The notes under the pieces were generated by a model. That model did not search any database and had not been told where the DNA came from. It was given only the letters and a program-made list of their open reading frames with translations. A program made the translations under genes and the position numbers. Of a stretch of 64,000 nucleotides of DNA, positions 17,777 through 26,897 are shown piece after piece. Positions within the stretch are counted from its first letter, which is position 1; each line of letters begins with the position of its first letter. The stretch covers positions 300,403-364,402 of the forward strand of contig NZ_JACOPX010000007.1 in the NCBI RefSeq assembly GCF_015461835.1, in the 5' to 3' direction. The DNA is from Pseudomonas neuropathica (lineage in GTDB: Bacteria > Pseudomonadota > Gammaproteobacteria > Pseudomonadales > Pseudomonadaceae).

Positions 17777-18385
17777 TCACCGTTTGCTTTTGATGATGGT
17801 GCCCAGGCCTTGCAGATAGGCCACCAGCGCGTCCATTTCGGTTTTGCCCTTCACGGCATCCTTGGCCCCGGCGATGTCTTCGTCGGTGTAAGGAACGCCG
17901 AGCGTGCGCAACACTTCCATCTTCCTGGCAGTGTCTTTGCCGTCGAGCTTGTTTTCTACGAGGAACGGGTAAGCCGGCATTTTCGACTCAGGCACGACGT
18001 TGCGCGGGTTGTACAAGTGCGCACGTTGCCAGTCATCGGAGTAACGACCGCCGACACGGGCCAGATCCGGCCCGGTACGCTTGGAACCCCACAGGAACGG
18101 GTGATCCCAGACGCTTTCACCGGCAACCGAGTAGTGCCCATAGCGTTCGGTTTCAGCGCGGAACGGACGGATCATCTGCGAGTGGCAGCCGACACAGCCG
18201 TTGGCGATGTAAACGTCGCGGCCTTCCAGTTCCAGCGCCGAACGCGGCTTCATGCCTTCGACCGGCTTGTTGGTGACGTCCTGGAAAAACAGCGGAACGA
18301 TTTGGGTCAGGCCGCCAACGCTGACGGCGATGACCATGAAGAAGGCCAGCAGGCCAATATTCTTCTCGACAGCTTCATGCTTCAT
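17777..18385 (-). CDS. ccoO: cbb3 oxidase subunit CcoO (copy 1), monohaem cytochrome c
   Basis: A 202-residue membrane-anchored cytochrome c. One N-terminal helix ([20 protein letters not shown]) precedes a periplasmic domain with the haem site [13 protein letters not shown] and the Met-ligand region [10 protein letters not shown]. It shares one base with the ccoN1 stop, so the genes are coupled. It links CcoP to the catalytic subunit CcoN. Confidence 0.96.
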   Translation of the reverse strand: MKHEAVEKNIGLLAFFMVIAVSVGGLTQIVPLFFQDVTNKPVEGMKPRSALELEGRDVYIANGCVGCHSQMIRPFRAETERYGHYSVAGESVWDHPFLWGSKRTGPDLARVGGRYSDDWQRAHLYNPRNVVPESKMPAYPFLVENKLDGKDTARKMEVLRTLGVPYTDEDIAGAKDAVKGKTEMDALVAYLQGLGTIIKSKR

Positions 18386-19827
18386 CAGTGAGCTCCAACG
18401 ACAGCGATCTGGGCAGCGGCTTCGGCTTCAGCCGGGTTCGAGGCGCGCACGGTGCGCCAGACGTTGTAAGCCATCAGGAACATGCCGCTGGCGAAGAAAG
18501 CACCGCCCAAGGCGCGAACGATGTAGCCCGGGTGGCTGGCTTGCAGCGCTTCAACGAACGAGTAGGTGAGGGTGCCGTCGTCGTTGATTGCACGCCACAT
18601 CAGGCCCTGTGTGATGCCGTTGACCCACATCGAAGCGATGTACAGCACGGTGCCGATGGTCGCGAGCCAGAAGTGCGCGTTGATCAGGCCGACACTGTGC
18701 ATCTGAGCACGCCCGAACAGGCGCGGGATCATGTGGTAGATCGCGCCGATCGAGATCATCGCGACCCAACCGAGGGCGCCGGCGTGTACGTGGCCGATGG
18801 TCCAGTCGGTGTAGTGCGAGAGCGAGTTGACGGTCTTGATCGCCATCATCGGCCCTTCGAAGGTCGACATGCCGTAGAACGCCAACGAAACCACGAGGAA
18901 GCGCAGGATCGGGTCGGTGCGCAACTTATGCCAGGCGCCCGACAGGGTCATCATGCCGTTGATCATGCCGCCCCAGCTTGGCGCCAGGAGGATGATCGAC
19001 ATCGCCATGCCCAGCGATTGTGCCCAATCCGGCAGTGCGGTGTAGTGCAGGTGGTGCGGGCCGGCCCAGATGTACAGGGTGATCAGGGCCCAGAAGTGCA
19101 CGATCGACAGACGATAGGAGTAGATCGGACGTTCGGCCTGTTTCGGCACGAAGTAGTACATCATCCCGAGGAAACCGGTGGTCAGGAAGAAGCCCACCGC
19201 GTTGTGGCCATACCACCACTGGATCATCGCATCGGTCGCGCCGGAGTAGGCGGAGTAGGACTTGAAGAAGCTCACCGGCAGCGAGGCGTGGTTGACGATG
19301 TGCAGCATCGCCGTGACCACGATGAACGCGCCGTAGAACCAGTTACCCACGTAGATGTGCTTGGTTTTGCGCTTGGTAATGGTGCCGAAGAACACCAGAC
19401 CGTAGGTGACCCAGACAATCGCCAGCAAAATGGCGAGTGGCCATTCCAGTTCCGCGTATTCCTTGGTGGTGGTGTAACCCAGCGGCAAGGTAATGATCGC
19501 GCCGACGATCACCGCTTGCCAGCCCCAGAAGGTGAAGGCGGCGAGGCTGTCGGAAATCAGTCGCGTCTGGCAGGTTCGCTGCACGACATAGTAGGAAGTG
19601 GCAAACAGTGCACAACCACCGAAGGCGAAAATCACCAGGTTTGTGTGCAACGGGCGCAGGCGTCCAAAGCTCGTCCAAGGCAGACCGAAGTTCAACTCCG
19701 GCCAGACCAGTTGCGAGGCGATGAAGACACCGAGCCCCATGCCAAGGATCCCCCAGACCACCGTCATGATGGCGAACTGGCGGACTACCTTATAGTTATA
19801 AGCAGTCGGACTGATTGCTGTGCTCAT
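18385..19827 (-). CDS. ccoN: cbb3 oxidase catalytic subunit CcoN (copy 1)
   Basis: A haem-copper oxidase core of 480 residues with about 12 membrane helices, reducing oxygen to water with high affinity and pumping protons. Haem and CuB ligand histidines lie in [25 protein letters not shown] and [14 protein letters not shown], and an early His in [12 protein letters not shown]. It begins [20 protein letters not shown]. First gene of ccoNOQP operon 1, with a probable Anr site 85 bases upstream. Long stretches are identical or nearly so to copy 2; the C-terminus ([14 protein letters not shown]) differs. Confidence 0.97.
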   Translation of the reverse strand: MSTAISPTAYNYKVVRQFAIMTVVWGILGMGLGVFIASQLVWPELNFGLPWTSFGRLRPLHTNLVIFAFGGCALFATSYYVVQRTCQTRLISDSLAAFTFWGWQAVIVGAIITLPLGYTTTKEYAELEWPLAILLAIVWVTYGLVFFGTITKRKTKHIYVGNWFYGAFIVVTAMLHIVNHASLPVSFFKSYSAYSGATDAMIQWWYGHNAVGFFLTTGFLGMMYYFVPKQAERPIYSYRLSIVHFWALITLYIWAGPHHLHYTALPDWAQSLGMAMSIILLAPSWGGMINGMMTLSGAWHKLRTDPILRFLVVSLAFYGMSTFEGPMMAIKTVNSLSHYTDWTIGHVHAGALGWVAMISIGAIYHMIPRLFGRAQMHSVGLINAHFWLATIGTVLYIASMWVNGITQGLMWRAINDDGTLTYSFVEALQASHPGYIVRALGGAFFASGMFLMAYNVWRTVRASNPAEAEAAAQIAVVGAH

Positions 19828-19911
19828 TCTAAGGTTCCACGGTTTGGGTGTTTTATTAGGATTAAAATCGGCCGCAAGTATGCAGAGAGCAGGGGGTCAT
19901 TGCAACGCGCC

Positions 19912-19925
19912 ATGACCTGGGTCAA
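19912..19925 (-). promoter_or_regulatory. Probable Anr box upstream of ccoN1
   Basis: On the minus strand the site reads TTGACCCAGGTCAT (half-sites TTGAC and GTCAT). Its centre is about 92 bases before the ccoN1 start. It deviates from the perfect consensus at two positions, so its strength may be modest. Confidence 0.55.
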
Positions 19926-20268
19926 TGCTTTCCAACGCTGATTCTGCGGCCTTTCCATGCGCCGCGTAAGGACAAAATTGGCCTCGGACAAAATGTCGCA
20001 GCGGACGAAAAAAGCGAGGGGTTCAGGTCGCTTGTAACGGGGTGTGTTCAAACGCTCAGTTCGGGTGACGGACGGTAAATGGCACGACAGCCGGTATCTA
20101 CCGGCGTTTGCGGCCATATCAGTCAGCCGGTTCGCGGAACACAGCAGTCAGCGTTGACCTGGAACCGGCACAAGCCAGTCCGCATCGAGCAAGCGTAGAC
20201 CCGAATCAGAGGAACCGAAAGGAGAGGGTGTGAAGGGGTGCGACAATGCGTCGCAAAGGGGCTGGATG

Positions 20269-20294
20269 CTGCCGCACCGAGAATGGTGCGGCAG
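20269..20294 (-). terminator. Hairpin after ccoP2
   Basis: A perfect 10-bp stem CTGCCGCACC / GGTGCGGCAG with a 6-base loop, 15 bases beyond the ccoP2 stop. There is no clear T-run, so it may be a transcript-stabilising hairpin or a weak terminator. Confidence 0.5.
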
Positions 20295-20309
20295 ATGTGT
20301 ACGCAATGC

Positions 20310-21263
20310 TTACTTCTTGTTGTCTTCAGTAATAAGTTTTTCTGTATTCAATCCGTGCGACAGGCTGTATACATAAGCGGCTAGCAATTGCACTTTATCG
20401 TTGCCCAACAGTTCGTTCTGCGCCGGCATGTGACCCTGGCGACCATGGCGAATGGTCTGCTCGAGTTGGGTCAGGCTGGTGCCATAGATAAACCCGGCCG
20501 GGTGCGTCAGATTCGGTGCGCCCATGGCTTCAGTGCCGTGGCCGGTTGCCCCATGACAGGCAATGCAAGTGGTGCTGAACGCTTGCTGTCCGGCTTGCAG
20601 GTCAGCCTTGTTGTCGGCTGGCAATGGCAAACCGGCCAGTTCGTGACGGACGTACGCCGCGACGTTTTTCACCCCGGCTTCGCCCAACACTTCGCCCCAG
20701 GCCGGCATCGCCGCCATCCGGCCACCCATGATGGTGGTCTTGATGGTGTCGGCGTCGCCACCCCAGCGCCAGTCGCTGTCGGCAAGGTTAGGGAAACCGA
20801 ACGCCCCCTTGGCGTCGGAGCCGTGGCACACCGAGCAGTTGGAGGCGAACAAGCGGCCACCCATTTTCAGCGCCTGTGGGTCCTTCGCCACTTCTTCCAG
20901 CGGCATGGCGGCGAACTTGGCGAAGATCGGCCCGAATTTGGCGTCGGCCTTGTTCATTTCCTTTTCCCACTCGTGCACGCCGGTCCAGCCATCCTCGTAA
21001 CCCGGCAGGATGCCTTTCCAGTTGCCCAGGCCCGGATAGAGGATCAGATAGCCCACGGAAAACACCAGCGTGCCGGCGAACAGCATGAACCACCACTGCG
21101 GCAGCGGGTTGTCGTACTCCTCGATGCCGTCGAAGCTGTGCCCCATGGTCTGGTCGACGCTGCCCTTGGTCTCGCCCCGGCGGGTGCCGATCAGCAGCCA
21201 CGTCAGGCCGATCAGGCTGCCGATGGTCAGTACGCAGATCCACGTACTCCAGAAGGTGGTCAT
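20310..21263 (-). CDS. ccoP: cbb3 oxidase subunit CcoP (copy 2), dihaem cytochrome c
   Basis: A dihaem cytochrome c of 317 residues, paralogous to the copy at 16606-17589. It has the same [20 protein letters not shown] segment and haem sites [14 protein letters not shown] and [13 protein letters not shown]. The loop after the second membrane helix is ten residues shorter than in copy 1 and the C-terminus ([12 protein letters not shown]) is different. It overlaps ccoQ2 by four bases. This operon is the one usually Anr-induced in Pseudomonas (cco2). Confidence 0.96.
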   Translation of the reverse strand: MTTFWSTWICVLTIGSLIGLTWLLIGTRRGETKGSVDQTMGHSFDGIEEYDNPLPQWWFMLFAGTLVFSVGYLILYPGLGNWKGILPGYEDGWTGVHEWEKEMNKADAKFGPIFAKFAAMPLEEVAKDPQALKMGGRLFASNCSVCHGSDAKGAFGFPNLADSDWRWGGDADTIKTTIMGGRMAAMPAWGEVLGEAGVKNVAAYVRHELAGLPLPADNKADLQAGQQAFSTTCIACHGATGHGTEAMGAPNLTHPAGFIYGTSLTQLEQTIRHGRQGHMPAQNELLGNDKVQLLAAYVYSLSHGLNTEKLITEDNKK

Positions 21264-21457
21264 GGCCGGGTACTCCTTGTCTCATTTACTGGGGTTGTGT
21301 CGGGTTGCGGCTCGTCGGCGAACGGCAGCAGACGCGCTTCGGCGAACTCCGGGGTGCGCTTGCGGTTGAACACCCACAAAGTCAAACCGACGAAAGCTAT
21401 AAACACGACAACGGTGCCTAAACCACGGATCAGCCCTGCACTCATTTCAATGACCAT
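21260..21457 (-). CDS. ccoQ: cbb3 oxidase small subunit CcoQ (copy 2)
   Basis: A 65-residue single-helix protein ([19 protein letters not shown] followed by [20 protein letters not shown]). An internal ATG four codons later (MSAGLIRG) is a possible alternative start. It lies three bases after ccoO2. Confidence 0.92.
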   Translation of the reverse strand: MVIEMSAGLIRGLGTVVVFIAFVGLTLWVFNRKRTPEFAEARLLPFADEPQPDTTPVNETRSTRP

Positions 21458-21460
21458 GGC

Positions 21461-22069
21461 TCACCTCTTGCTCTTGATCGCAGTGCCGAGCACTTGCAGG
21501 TAGGAGACGAGGGCGTCCATTTCGGTCTTGCCCTTGAGGCTGGCCACCGCGCCGCTGATGTCGTCGTCGGTGTACGGCACGCCGAGGGTGCGCATGGTCT
21601 TGAGCTTGGTTTCGGTGTGGCTGCTGTCGACCGCTTGCGTGACCAGCCACGGGTAGGCCGGCATTTTCGATTCCGGCACAACGTTGCGCGGGTTGTACAA
21701 GTGCGCGCGGTGCCAGTCATCCGAGTAGCGCGCGCCGACCCGGGCCAGATCCGGCCCGGTACGTTTCGAACCCCACAGGAACGGGTGATCCCACACGCTT
21801 TCGCCCGCAACCGAGTAGTGCCCGTAGCGCTCGGTTTCGGCGCGGAACGGACGGATCATCTGCGAGTGGCAACCGACGCAGCCTTCGCGGATGTAGATGT
21901 CGCGGCCTTCCAGTTGCAGCGCGGTGTAGGGCTTCATGCCTTCCACCGGTTTGTTGGTGACGTCCTGGAAGAACAGCGGGACGATCTGGGTCAGGCCGCC
22001 GATGCTCACGGCGAACACCATGAGCAACATCAACAGGCCGACGTTCTTTTCAATCGTTTCGTGTTTCAT
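21461..22069 (-). CDS. ccoO: cbb3 oxidase subunit CcoO (copy 2), monohaem cytochrome c
   Basis: A 202-residue paralogue of the copy at 17777-18385, with the haem site [13 protein letters not shown] and N-terminal anchor [19 protein letters not shown]. The start MKHETIEKN is preceded by AGGAG, ten bases after the ccoN2 stop. Large parts are identical to copy 1; differences cluster at residues 140-175. Confidence 0.96.
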   Translation of the reverse strand: MKHETIEKNVGLLMLLMVFAVSIGGLTQIVPLFFQDVTNKPVEGMKPYTALQLEGRDIYIREGCVGCHSQMIRPFRAETERYGHYSVAGESVWDHPFLWGSKRTGPDLARVGARYSDDWHRAHLYNPRNVVPESKMPAYPWLVTQAVDSSHTETKLKTMRTLGVPYTDDDISGAVASLKGKTEMDALVSYLQVLGTAIKSKR

Positions 22070-22079
22070 GGCGGACTCC

Positions 22080-23504
22080 TCAGGCCATCTGCGCGGCAGC
22101 AACGACGTCAGCAGGCTGCGAGGCCCGCACGGTGCGCCAGGTGTTGTAAGCCATCAGGAACATGCCGCTGAGGAAGATCGCCCCACCAATCAGCCGCACG
22201 ACGAAGCCTGGGTGGCTGGCCACCAGGGTTTCGACGAAGGAGTAGGTCAGCGTGCCGTCCTCGTTCACCGCGCGCCACATCAGGCCTTGGGCGATGCCGT
22301 TGACCCACATCGACGCGATGTAGAGCACGGTGCCGATGGTCGCGAGCCAGAAGTGCGCGTTGATCAAACCGACGCTGTGCATCTGCGCCTTGCCGAAGAT
22401 TTTCGGAATCATGTGGTACAGCGCGCCGATCGAGATCATCGCGACCCAACCGAGGGCGCCGGCGTGTACGTGGCCGATGGTCCAGTCGGTGTAGTGGGAG
22501 AGGGCGTTGACGGTCTTGATCGCCATCATCGGCCCTTCGAAGGTCGACATGCCGTAGAACGCCAGCGATACCACGAGGAAGCGCAGGATCGGGTCGCTGC
22601 GCAACTTATGCCAGGCGCCCGAGAGGGTCATCATGCCGTTGATCATGCCGCCCCAGCTCGGTGCCAGCAGAATCAGCGACATCACCATGCCCAGCGACTG
22701 TGCCCAGTCCGGCAGCGCGGTGTAGTGCAAGTGGTGCGGACCGGCCCAGATGTACAGGGTGATCAATGCCCAGAAGTGCACGATCGACAGGCGATACGAA
22801 TACACCGGACGCTCGGCCTGTTTCGGCACGAAGTAGTACATCATCCCGAGGAAACCGGCGGTGAGGAAAAAGCCCACGGCGTTGTGGCCGTACCACCATT
22901 GCACCATGGCGTCGGTTGCACCGGCGTACAACGAGTAGGACTTGGTGAAACTCACCGGCAACTCAAGGTTGTTGACGATGTGCAGAATCGCCACGGTGAT
23001 GATGAACGCGCCGAAGAACCAGTTGCCCACATAAATGTGCTTGGTCTTGCGCTGCATGATCGTGCCGAAGAACACGATCGCGTAGGCGACCCAGACGATG
23101 GTGATCAGGATGTCGATCGGCCATTCCAGTTCGGCGTATTCCTTGGAGCTGGTGTAGCCCAGTGGCAGGCTGATGGCTGCCAAGAGAATCACAAGCTGCC
23201 AGCCCCAGAAGCAGAATGCGGCGATTTTCGGCGCAAACAGCTGAGTCTGGCAGGTGCGTTGCACCGAGTAGAACGAACTGGCGAACAGCGCACAGCCACC
23301 GAACGCGAAGATCACCGCGTTGGTGTGCAGCGGGCGCAGACGGCCGAAACTGGTCCAGGGCAAATTGAAGTTGAGTTCGGGCCAGACCAATTGGGCCGCG
23401 AGAAAAACCCCGAGGCCCATGCCGACGATGCCCCACACCACCGTCATAATGGCGAATTGGCGGACCACCTTGTAGTTGTAGGCGGTACTGATAGAAGTGT
23501 TCAT
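22080..23504 (-). CDS. ccoN: cbb3 oxidase catalytic subunit CcoN (copy 2)
   Basis: A haem-copper oxidase core of 474 residues, first gene of operon 2. It carries the same ligand segments as copy 1 ([39 protein letters not shown]). The N-terminus [14 protein letters not shown] is slightly shorter. The two ccoN genes share long identical DNA tracts, which points to gene conversion. A good Anr box lies about 120 bases upstream, inside the start of the divergent hydrolase gene. Confidence 0.97.
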   Translation of the reverse strand: MNTSISTAYNYKVVRQFAIMTVVWGIVGMGLGVFLAAQLVWPELNFNLPWTSFGRLRPLHTNAVIFAFGGCALFASSFYSVQRTCQTQLFAPKIAAFCFWGWQLVILLAAISLPLGYTSSKEYAELEWPIDILITIVWVAYAIVFFGTIMQRKTKHIYVGNWFFGAFIITVAILHIVNNLELPVSFTKSYSLYAGATDAMVQWWYGHNAVGFFLTAGFLGMMYYFVPKQAERPVYSYRLSIVHFWALITLYIWAGPHHLHYTALPDWAQSLGMVMSLILLAPSWGGMINGMMTLSGAWHKLRSDPILRFLVVSLAFYGMSTFEGPMMAIKTVNALSHYTDWTIGHVHAGALGWVAMISIGALYHMIPKIFGKAQMHSVGLINAHFWLATIGTVLYIASMWVNGIAQGLMWRAVNEDGTLTYSFVETLVASHPGFVVRLIGGAIFLSGMFLMAYNTWRTVRASQPADVVAAAQMA

Positions 23505-23598
23505 GGTTCCCCATCCACGGTTCAGCCGAAGTGAGCGCGCGCGAGAACGCCGCGAATCCTTCGCCTGGAGTTATAGGCAGACTAAAAGCGAGGCAAGC

Positions 23599-24279
23599 AT
23601 GGACAAACAGCACAAGGCCAGTATTGACGGGGATCAATGGGCGCAGTGTGTACTCGATCATGGATGGTTGTGGGATGCCGCCACGGGTAAGGCTTCGGCG
23701 ACGTTGATCCTTGCTCACGGGGCGGGGGCGCCGATGGATAGCGATTGGATGAACGACATGGCTGGGCGCCTTGCCGGGCTTGGGGTGAACGTGTTGCGGT
23801 TTGAGTTTCCGTATATGGCGCAGCGGCGGGTGGACGGGGTGAAGCGGCCGCCGAATCCTGCTGCGAAACTGCAGGAATGTTGGCGTGAGGTGTATGCCGA
23901 GGTGCGGCGTCATGTCACTGGGGTTTTGGCCGTTGGCGGCAAGTCCATGGGCGGGCGGATGGCTAGTCTTTTGGCTGACGAATTGGGCGCTGATGCGTTG
24001 GTGTGTTTGGGTTATCCGTTTTATGCGGTGGGGAAGCCGGAGAAGCCTCGCGTTGAGCATTTGGCTTCTTTGCAGGCGCGGACTTTGATTGTGCAGGGGG
24101 AGCGGGATGCGTTGGGCAATCGGGAGGCGGTTGAGGCTTACACCTTGTCACGGAATATTGAGGTGGCGTGGTTAGCGGCCGGGGATCATGATTTGAAGCC
24201 GCTCAAGGTTTCCGGGTTCACCCATGAACAGCATTTGGCCAGCGCCGCGCAGAAAATTGCCGAGTTTCTCAGCAAGTGA
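23599..24279 (+). CDS. Alpha/beta-fold hydrolase (KANL3/Tex30-like family)
   Basis: A 226-residue cytoplasmic protein. Visible are the N-terminal strand and oxyanion region ATLILAHGAGAPMDSDWMND, the nucleophile elbow GGKSMGGRMAS (G-X-S-X-G) and the acid and His segments LIVQGERDALGN and AAGDHDLKPL. Substrate unknown. The ATG at 23599 (MDKQHKASIDGDQW) is preferred; a frame extension to 23497 overlaps ccoN2. It is divergent from ccoN2, and the Anr box of that operon lies within its first codons, so the two are transcribed away from a shared control region. Confidence 0.85.
   Translation: MDKQHKASIDGDQWAQCVLDHGWLWDAATGKASATLILAHGAGAPMDSDWMNDMAGRLAGLGVNVLRFEFPYMAQRRVDGVKRPPNPAAKLQECWREVYAEVRRHVTGVLAVGGKSMGGRMASLLADELGADALVCLGYPFYAVGKPEKPRVEHLASLQARTLIVQGERDALGNREAVEAYTLSRNIEVAWLAAGDHDLKPLKVSGFTHEQHLASAAQKIAEFLSK
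23624..23637. promoter_or_regulatory. Anr box for ccoN2, inside the divergent hydrolase coding region
   Basis: TTGACGGGGATCAA (TTGATCCCCGTCAA on the minus strand) differs from TTGAT-N4-ATCAA at one position. It is about 126 bases before the ccoN2 start and within codons 9-13 of the hydrolase gene. Confidence 0.72.
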
Positions 24280-25022
24280 CCGAGCCGGGCTGAGATTTTG
24301 AACTGCATGAAGATCTGCTCCCTTTCCCCCTCGCCCCCTTGGGGGCGGTCCGACGTTTCGGGAGGGCTGGGGTGAGGGGGATGGATATCAGCCGCGACAC
24401 GGTTTTCGTTCGAGTACATATCCATTGCTGCGGCAACGGCCACTTAGGGTTTCGCCCTGACGGCGACTCACTTTTTTTACAAACGCCTAAAAAAAGTAAG
24501 CAAAAAAACGCTTGCTCCTACGTACGGCCCGCTCGCTAAAGCTCGGGGTCCCTTCGCTCCGGGATCGATCCGGGCGCAGCGCCTACGGTTTGCTTCGCTG
24601 CACCTCCTCTCGCTGTGTTTGGCTTCGCCAAACGGTCGCTGCGCTCCCACGCCCGGATCAATCCCTCCACTCAGCCTTCCGACGTCGCCTTACAGATCAA
24701 GATCAAGAGCAGGCGAGCTGACACTCGGCCTATTGAGTGGTGAAGAGCGGGGCGTGGTCAGCTTTGGATTTGTGTTGGAGCTGCCCCTCATCGGAACGCC
24801 GCCCGCCCAGCCCGCTCACGAGGGAGAGGGAGCCGATGGTGGGTCTCTCAAAATTTGCGTTCAACTCGGACTTTCACGTCGGCGTAACTCTACCAAACAC
24901 CTCGATCAGTCCCCTCTCCCTCTGGGAGAGGGTTAGGGTGAGGGGCAATTTCGCTGACACGATAAAGAACTGGAAGCGCTCACTACCCAGCATTTCCTGT
25001 ACGTAAACATGATTACGCGAGC
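24280..25022. other. Gene-free repeat region
   Basis: No gene is supported. From the left: a C/G-rich segment (24318-24380) with CCCTCGCCCCC and mirrored GGGGTGAGGGGG, a long dispersed repeat (24411-24745, separate entry), then a second C-rich inverted element with GAGGGAGAGGGAGCCGAT and CCCTCTCCCTCTGGGAGAGG at about 24784-24952. Open frames here exist also in the other repeat copy and are not genes. Confidence 0.7.
24411..24745. repeat. Long dispersed repeat, copy 1
   Basis: Nearly identical to 62794-63115. Shared landmarks are CATATCC(A/G)TTGCTGCGG, GCTTGCTCCTACGT, GGATCGATCCGGGCGCAGCG, TTTGGCTTCGCCAAACGGTC and ACACTCGGCCTATTGAGTGG. From GGATCGATCC onward the two copies match base for base for about 175 bases. 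A more distant, inverted relative lies at about 63530-63800. Confidence 0.85.
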
Positions 25023-25363
25023 GCGTTTAAAGTACACGAGCCGTTACGCCATCGGACCTACAACACCTTGCGCCGTTACCTACGCGTACGCCAGAATCCG
25101 CCGGCTTACACGACCATAGCGCGGGCTATATCGTTTGCCTGCCACTGCCCATCAGTGGTCGGGTTTAGTAGCCCGTATGGTTTTAGTAAGTGCATAGGTC
25201 CCATTAAGTCAGGCGCATCTGCCTGTACTCGATGGTGGCTGTGCTCAGGGCGCTTTCGAGCGCGCCGGTCTTGCTAATTCCTCCGGTCTACTAACCTGCG
25301 CACAGCCGCCACCCTTCTTTTAGTAGAGAACGGTCGCGGCCCTTGTTCAGGAATTAGATATTT
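25023..25363 (+). ncRNA. Structured leader RNA candidate, copy A, upstream of a DUF6124-type gene
   Basis: The region is homologous to 25921-26265 upstream of the second gene copy. A first block of about 75 bases (CCGTTACGCCATCGG...CCGGCTTACAC) is almost identical. Then come a hairpin 25142-25147/25153-25158 (CCACTG/CAGTGG), a long-range stem 25160-25171/25288-25298, a second stem 25234-25244/25300-25313, and an inner hairpin GCGCT-TTCG-AGCGC (25250-25263). In copy B these stems have different bases but still pair. Function and transcript ends are unknown. Confidence 0.55.
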
Positions 25364-25729
25364 ATGTTCAAAGCCACGCCAAACCCTCCGGGCATCGACC
25401 CAACCCCTCACGACCCAGCGCTTGAGTCTCAAAAGACAAAAGAAGCGACTGATCGCGCCCTCGACTACTACCTCAGACCCGAAGCCCTGGCGGCCCCGCC
25501 AAGCTCGCCAAAATTTCGCCCCGTCTATCTCGTCGACCCCACGCTGGATGAGGAAACCCTGCTGGTCGAGGCGAGCGAGTCGCTCTCATACGCCCATGCC
25601 ATGGCCGGAAACATCGCCAACTCAATAGGCGGCCCGGAGCGCAAGCCATTGCTGGCGCTGCAACAGGTGATCATGTTGAACGAGCTGTTGGTCAATCGGC
25701 TGCTGGATAAGCTGAAGTTGCCTCAGTAA
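25364..25729 (+). CDS. DUF6124-type small protein, copy A
   Basis: A 121-residue protein of unknown function, nearly identical to the second copy 900 bases downstream. It has an N-terminal Pro-rich part (TPNPPGIDPTPHDPAL), a segment rich in Pro and aromatic residues (KFRPVYLVDPTLDEETLLVE) and a helical C-terminus (LLALQQVIMLNELLVNRLLD). No signal peptide or membrane helix. I assign it to the pseudomonad DUF6124/DUF3077-like group from memory of such sequences. The upstream leader RNA candidate suggests control after transcription starts. There is no obvious Shine-Dalgarno sequence (TTAGATATTT before ATG), unlike copy B, which has AGGAG. Confidence 0.78.
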   Translation: MFKATPNPPGIDPTPHDPALESQKTKEATDRALDYYLRPEALAAPPSSPKFRPVYLVDPTLDEETLLVEASESLSYAHAMAGNIANSIGGPERKPLLALQQVIMLNELLVNRLLDKLKLPQ

Positions 25730-25749
25730 TTTCGCCGGCTGTTATGGCC

Positions 25750-25845
25750 TCATCGCGAGCAGGCTCACTCCCACAGGGAATTGTTGTCGAGCACATAATC
25801 TGTGACCACCGCAGATCCAATGTAGGAGTGAGCCTGCTCGCGAAA
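25750..25845. repeat. Palindromic repeat pair after copy A
   Basis: Inverted units CATCGCGAGCAGGCTCACTC and GAGTGAGCCTGCTCGCGA with a spacer that includes GACCACCGCAGATCCAATG. Both flanking repeat and spacer motif recur after copy B (26648-26748), where the spacer is rearranged. Confidence 0.8.
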
Positions 25846-25920
25846 GCGGCATCACAGACAACATTAAAATCACAAGCCGACTTCCCGCTTTTTCTGCCTG
25901 CATACGCAATTCTGTAAGCA

Positions 25921-26265
25921 CGTTTAAATCACACAACCCGTTACGCCATCGGGCCTACAACACCTTGCGCCGTTACCTACGCGTACGCCAGAATCCGCCG
26001 GCTTACACGGCTACAGGCCGGGTTATATCGTTTCCTTGTCACTGAAAAACAGTGATCGGGTTTGGTAGCCCGTCTGTAATAGCTGTGTGGCAACACCTTA
26101 TGGAGCCTCTTTCTTGAGGCTCGGCTTTTATGGTGGTCATGCGTGGGGCTCACTCGTGAGCGCCGGGTTCCTATTGCAGCCGGTCTACCAACCCGCGTAC
26201 GGCCACCACCCACTTGTTTGGTAGCGAGAGTGATGGCTCCTTAAACTGCGATAGGAGTTTCATCC
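25921..26265 (+). ncRNA. Structured leader RNA candidate, copy B
   Basis: Homologous to 25023-25363. Stems: 26039-26044/26050-26055 (TCACTG/CAGTGA, where copy A has CCACTG/CAGTGG), the long-range stem 26057-26068/26185-26195 (CGGGTTTGGTAG/CTACCAACCCG, where copy A has an A-U pair in place of one G-C), a hairpin GAGCCTC-N6-GAGGCTC followed by GGCTTTTA (26103-26130, terminator-like), a stem 26131-26138/26201-26208, and GCTCA-CTCG-TGAGC (26148-26161). The strand CGGG at 26057 can also pair locally with CCCG at 26069, which excludes the long-range stem. Confidence 0.58.
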
Positions 26266-26631
26266 ATGTTCAAAATCACGCCCAACCCACCAGAAGCCGT
26301 TCCAATCCCCCACGATCCTTCACTTGACCCGCAAAAGGTCAAAGAAGCAACCGACCGCGCCCTCGACTACTACCTCCGACCCGAAGCCCTGGGGGCTCCA
26401 CCAAGCTCGCCAAAATTTCGCCCGGTCTATCTCGTCGACCCCACGCTGGATGACGAAACCCTGCTGGTCGAGGCTAGCGAGTCGCTCTCATACGCCCACG
26501 CCATGGCCGGTAACATCGCCAACTCAATCGGCGGCCCGGAACGCAAGCCGCTGCTGGCGCTGCAACAGGTGATCATGCTCAACGAACTGTTGGTCAATCG
26601 ACTGTTGGATAAGCTGAAGTTGCCTCAGTAA
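26266..26631 (+). CDS. DUF6124-type small protein, copy B
   Basis: A 121-residue paralogue of the gene at 25364-25729. The two proteins differ mainly in the first 25 residues (ITPNPPEAVPIPHDPSLDPQ here) and are identical from about residue 50 to the end, except one Glu/Asp change. A good ribosome site (AGGAG) precedes the ATG. Tandem duplication with its leader is evident. Function unknown; no membrane or export signal. Confidence 0.8.
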   Translation: MFKITPNPPEAVPIPHDPSLDPQKVKEATDRALDYYLRPEALGAPPSSPKFRPVYLVDPTLDDETLLVEASESLSYAHAMAGNIANSIGGPERKPLLALQQVIMLNELLVNRLLDKLKLPQ

Positions 26632-26647
26632 TTTCGCCGGCTGTTAT

Positions 26648-26748
26648 GGCCTCATCGCGAGCAGGCTCACTCCTACATTGGATCTGCGGTGATCACAGAT
26701 TGTGAGCCCGACAACGATCCCCTGTAGGAGTGAGCCTGCTCGCGATGA
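26648..26748. repeat. Palindromic repeat pair after copy B
   Basis: Inverted units CATCGCGAGCAGGCTCACTC and GAGTGAGCCTGCTCGCGATG, like those after copy A. Confidence 0.8.
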
Positions 26749-26785
26749 GGCCTGCCAGACTCCACAAATTTCAGATCAAAAACAA

Positions 26786-26817
26786 AAAGCCCGGACAGCT
26801 TTCGCCGTCCGGGCTTT
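26786..26817. terminator. Bidirectional terminator between copy B and aer
   Basis: A perfect 11-bp stem AAAGCCCGGAC / GTCCGGGCTTT. It lies about 80 bases beyond the stop of aer on the minus strand. Confidence 0.75.
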
Positions 26818-26823
26818 CAAGGT

Positions 26824-26893
26824 CAAAAGATCGCAGCCTGCGGCAGCTCCTACACCGATTATCTGTAGGCGCTGCCGCAGGCTGCGATTTTTT
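26824..26893. repeat. REP-like palindrome after aer
   Basis: Inverted arms AAAAGATCGCAGCCTGCGGC and GCCGCAGGCTGCGATTTTTT, four bases beyond the aer stop codon. Confidence 0.85.
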
Positions 26894-26897
26894 GCTG

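Larger units (their letters stand above)
19828..20309. other. Intergenic region between the two cco operons
   Basis: About 480 bases holding the promoter region of ccoN1 and the 3' end signals of operon 2. No gene is supported; the short frame at 19824-20117 has no family resemblance. Two regulatory features are listed separately. Confidence 0.7.

Noticed and set aside
24512..24936. Overlapping open frames of 70-105 codons in the dispersed repeat
   Set aside because: The same frames occur in the second repeat copy and differ where the repeat differs without keeping the reading frame pattern. No ribosome sites.
25023..26265. CRISPR-like array from the recurring motifs
   Set aside because: There are only two long homologous leaders, not short regular repeats with unique spacers, and no cas genes.
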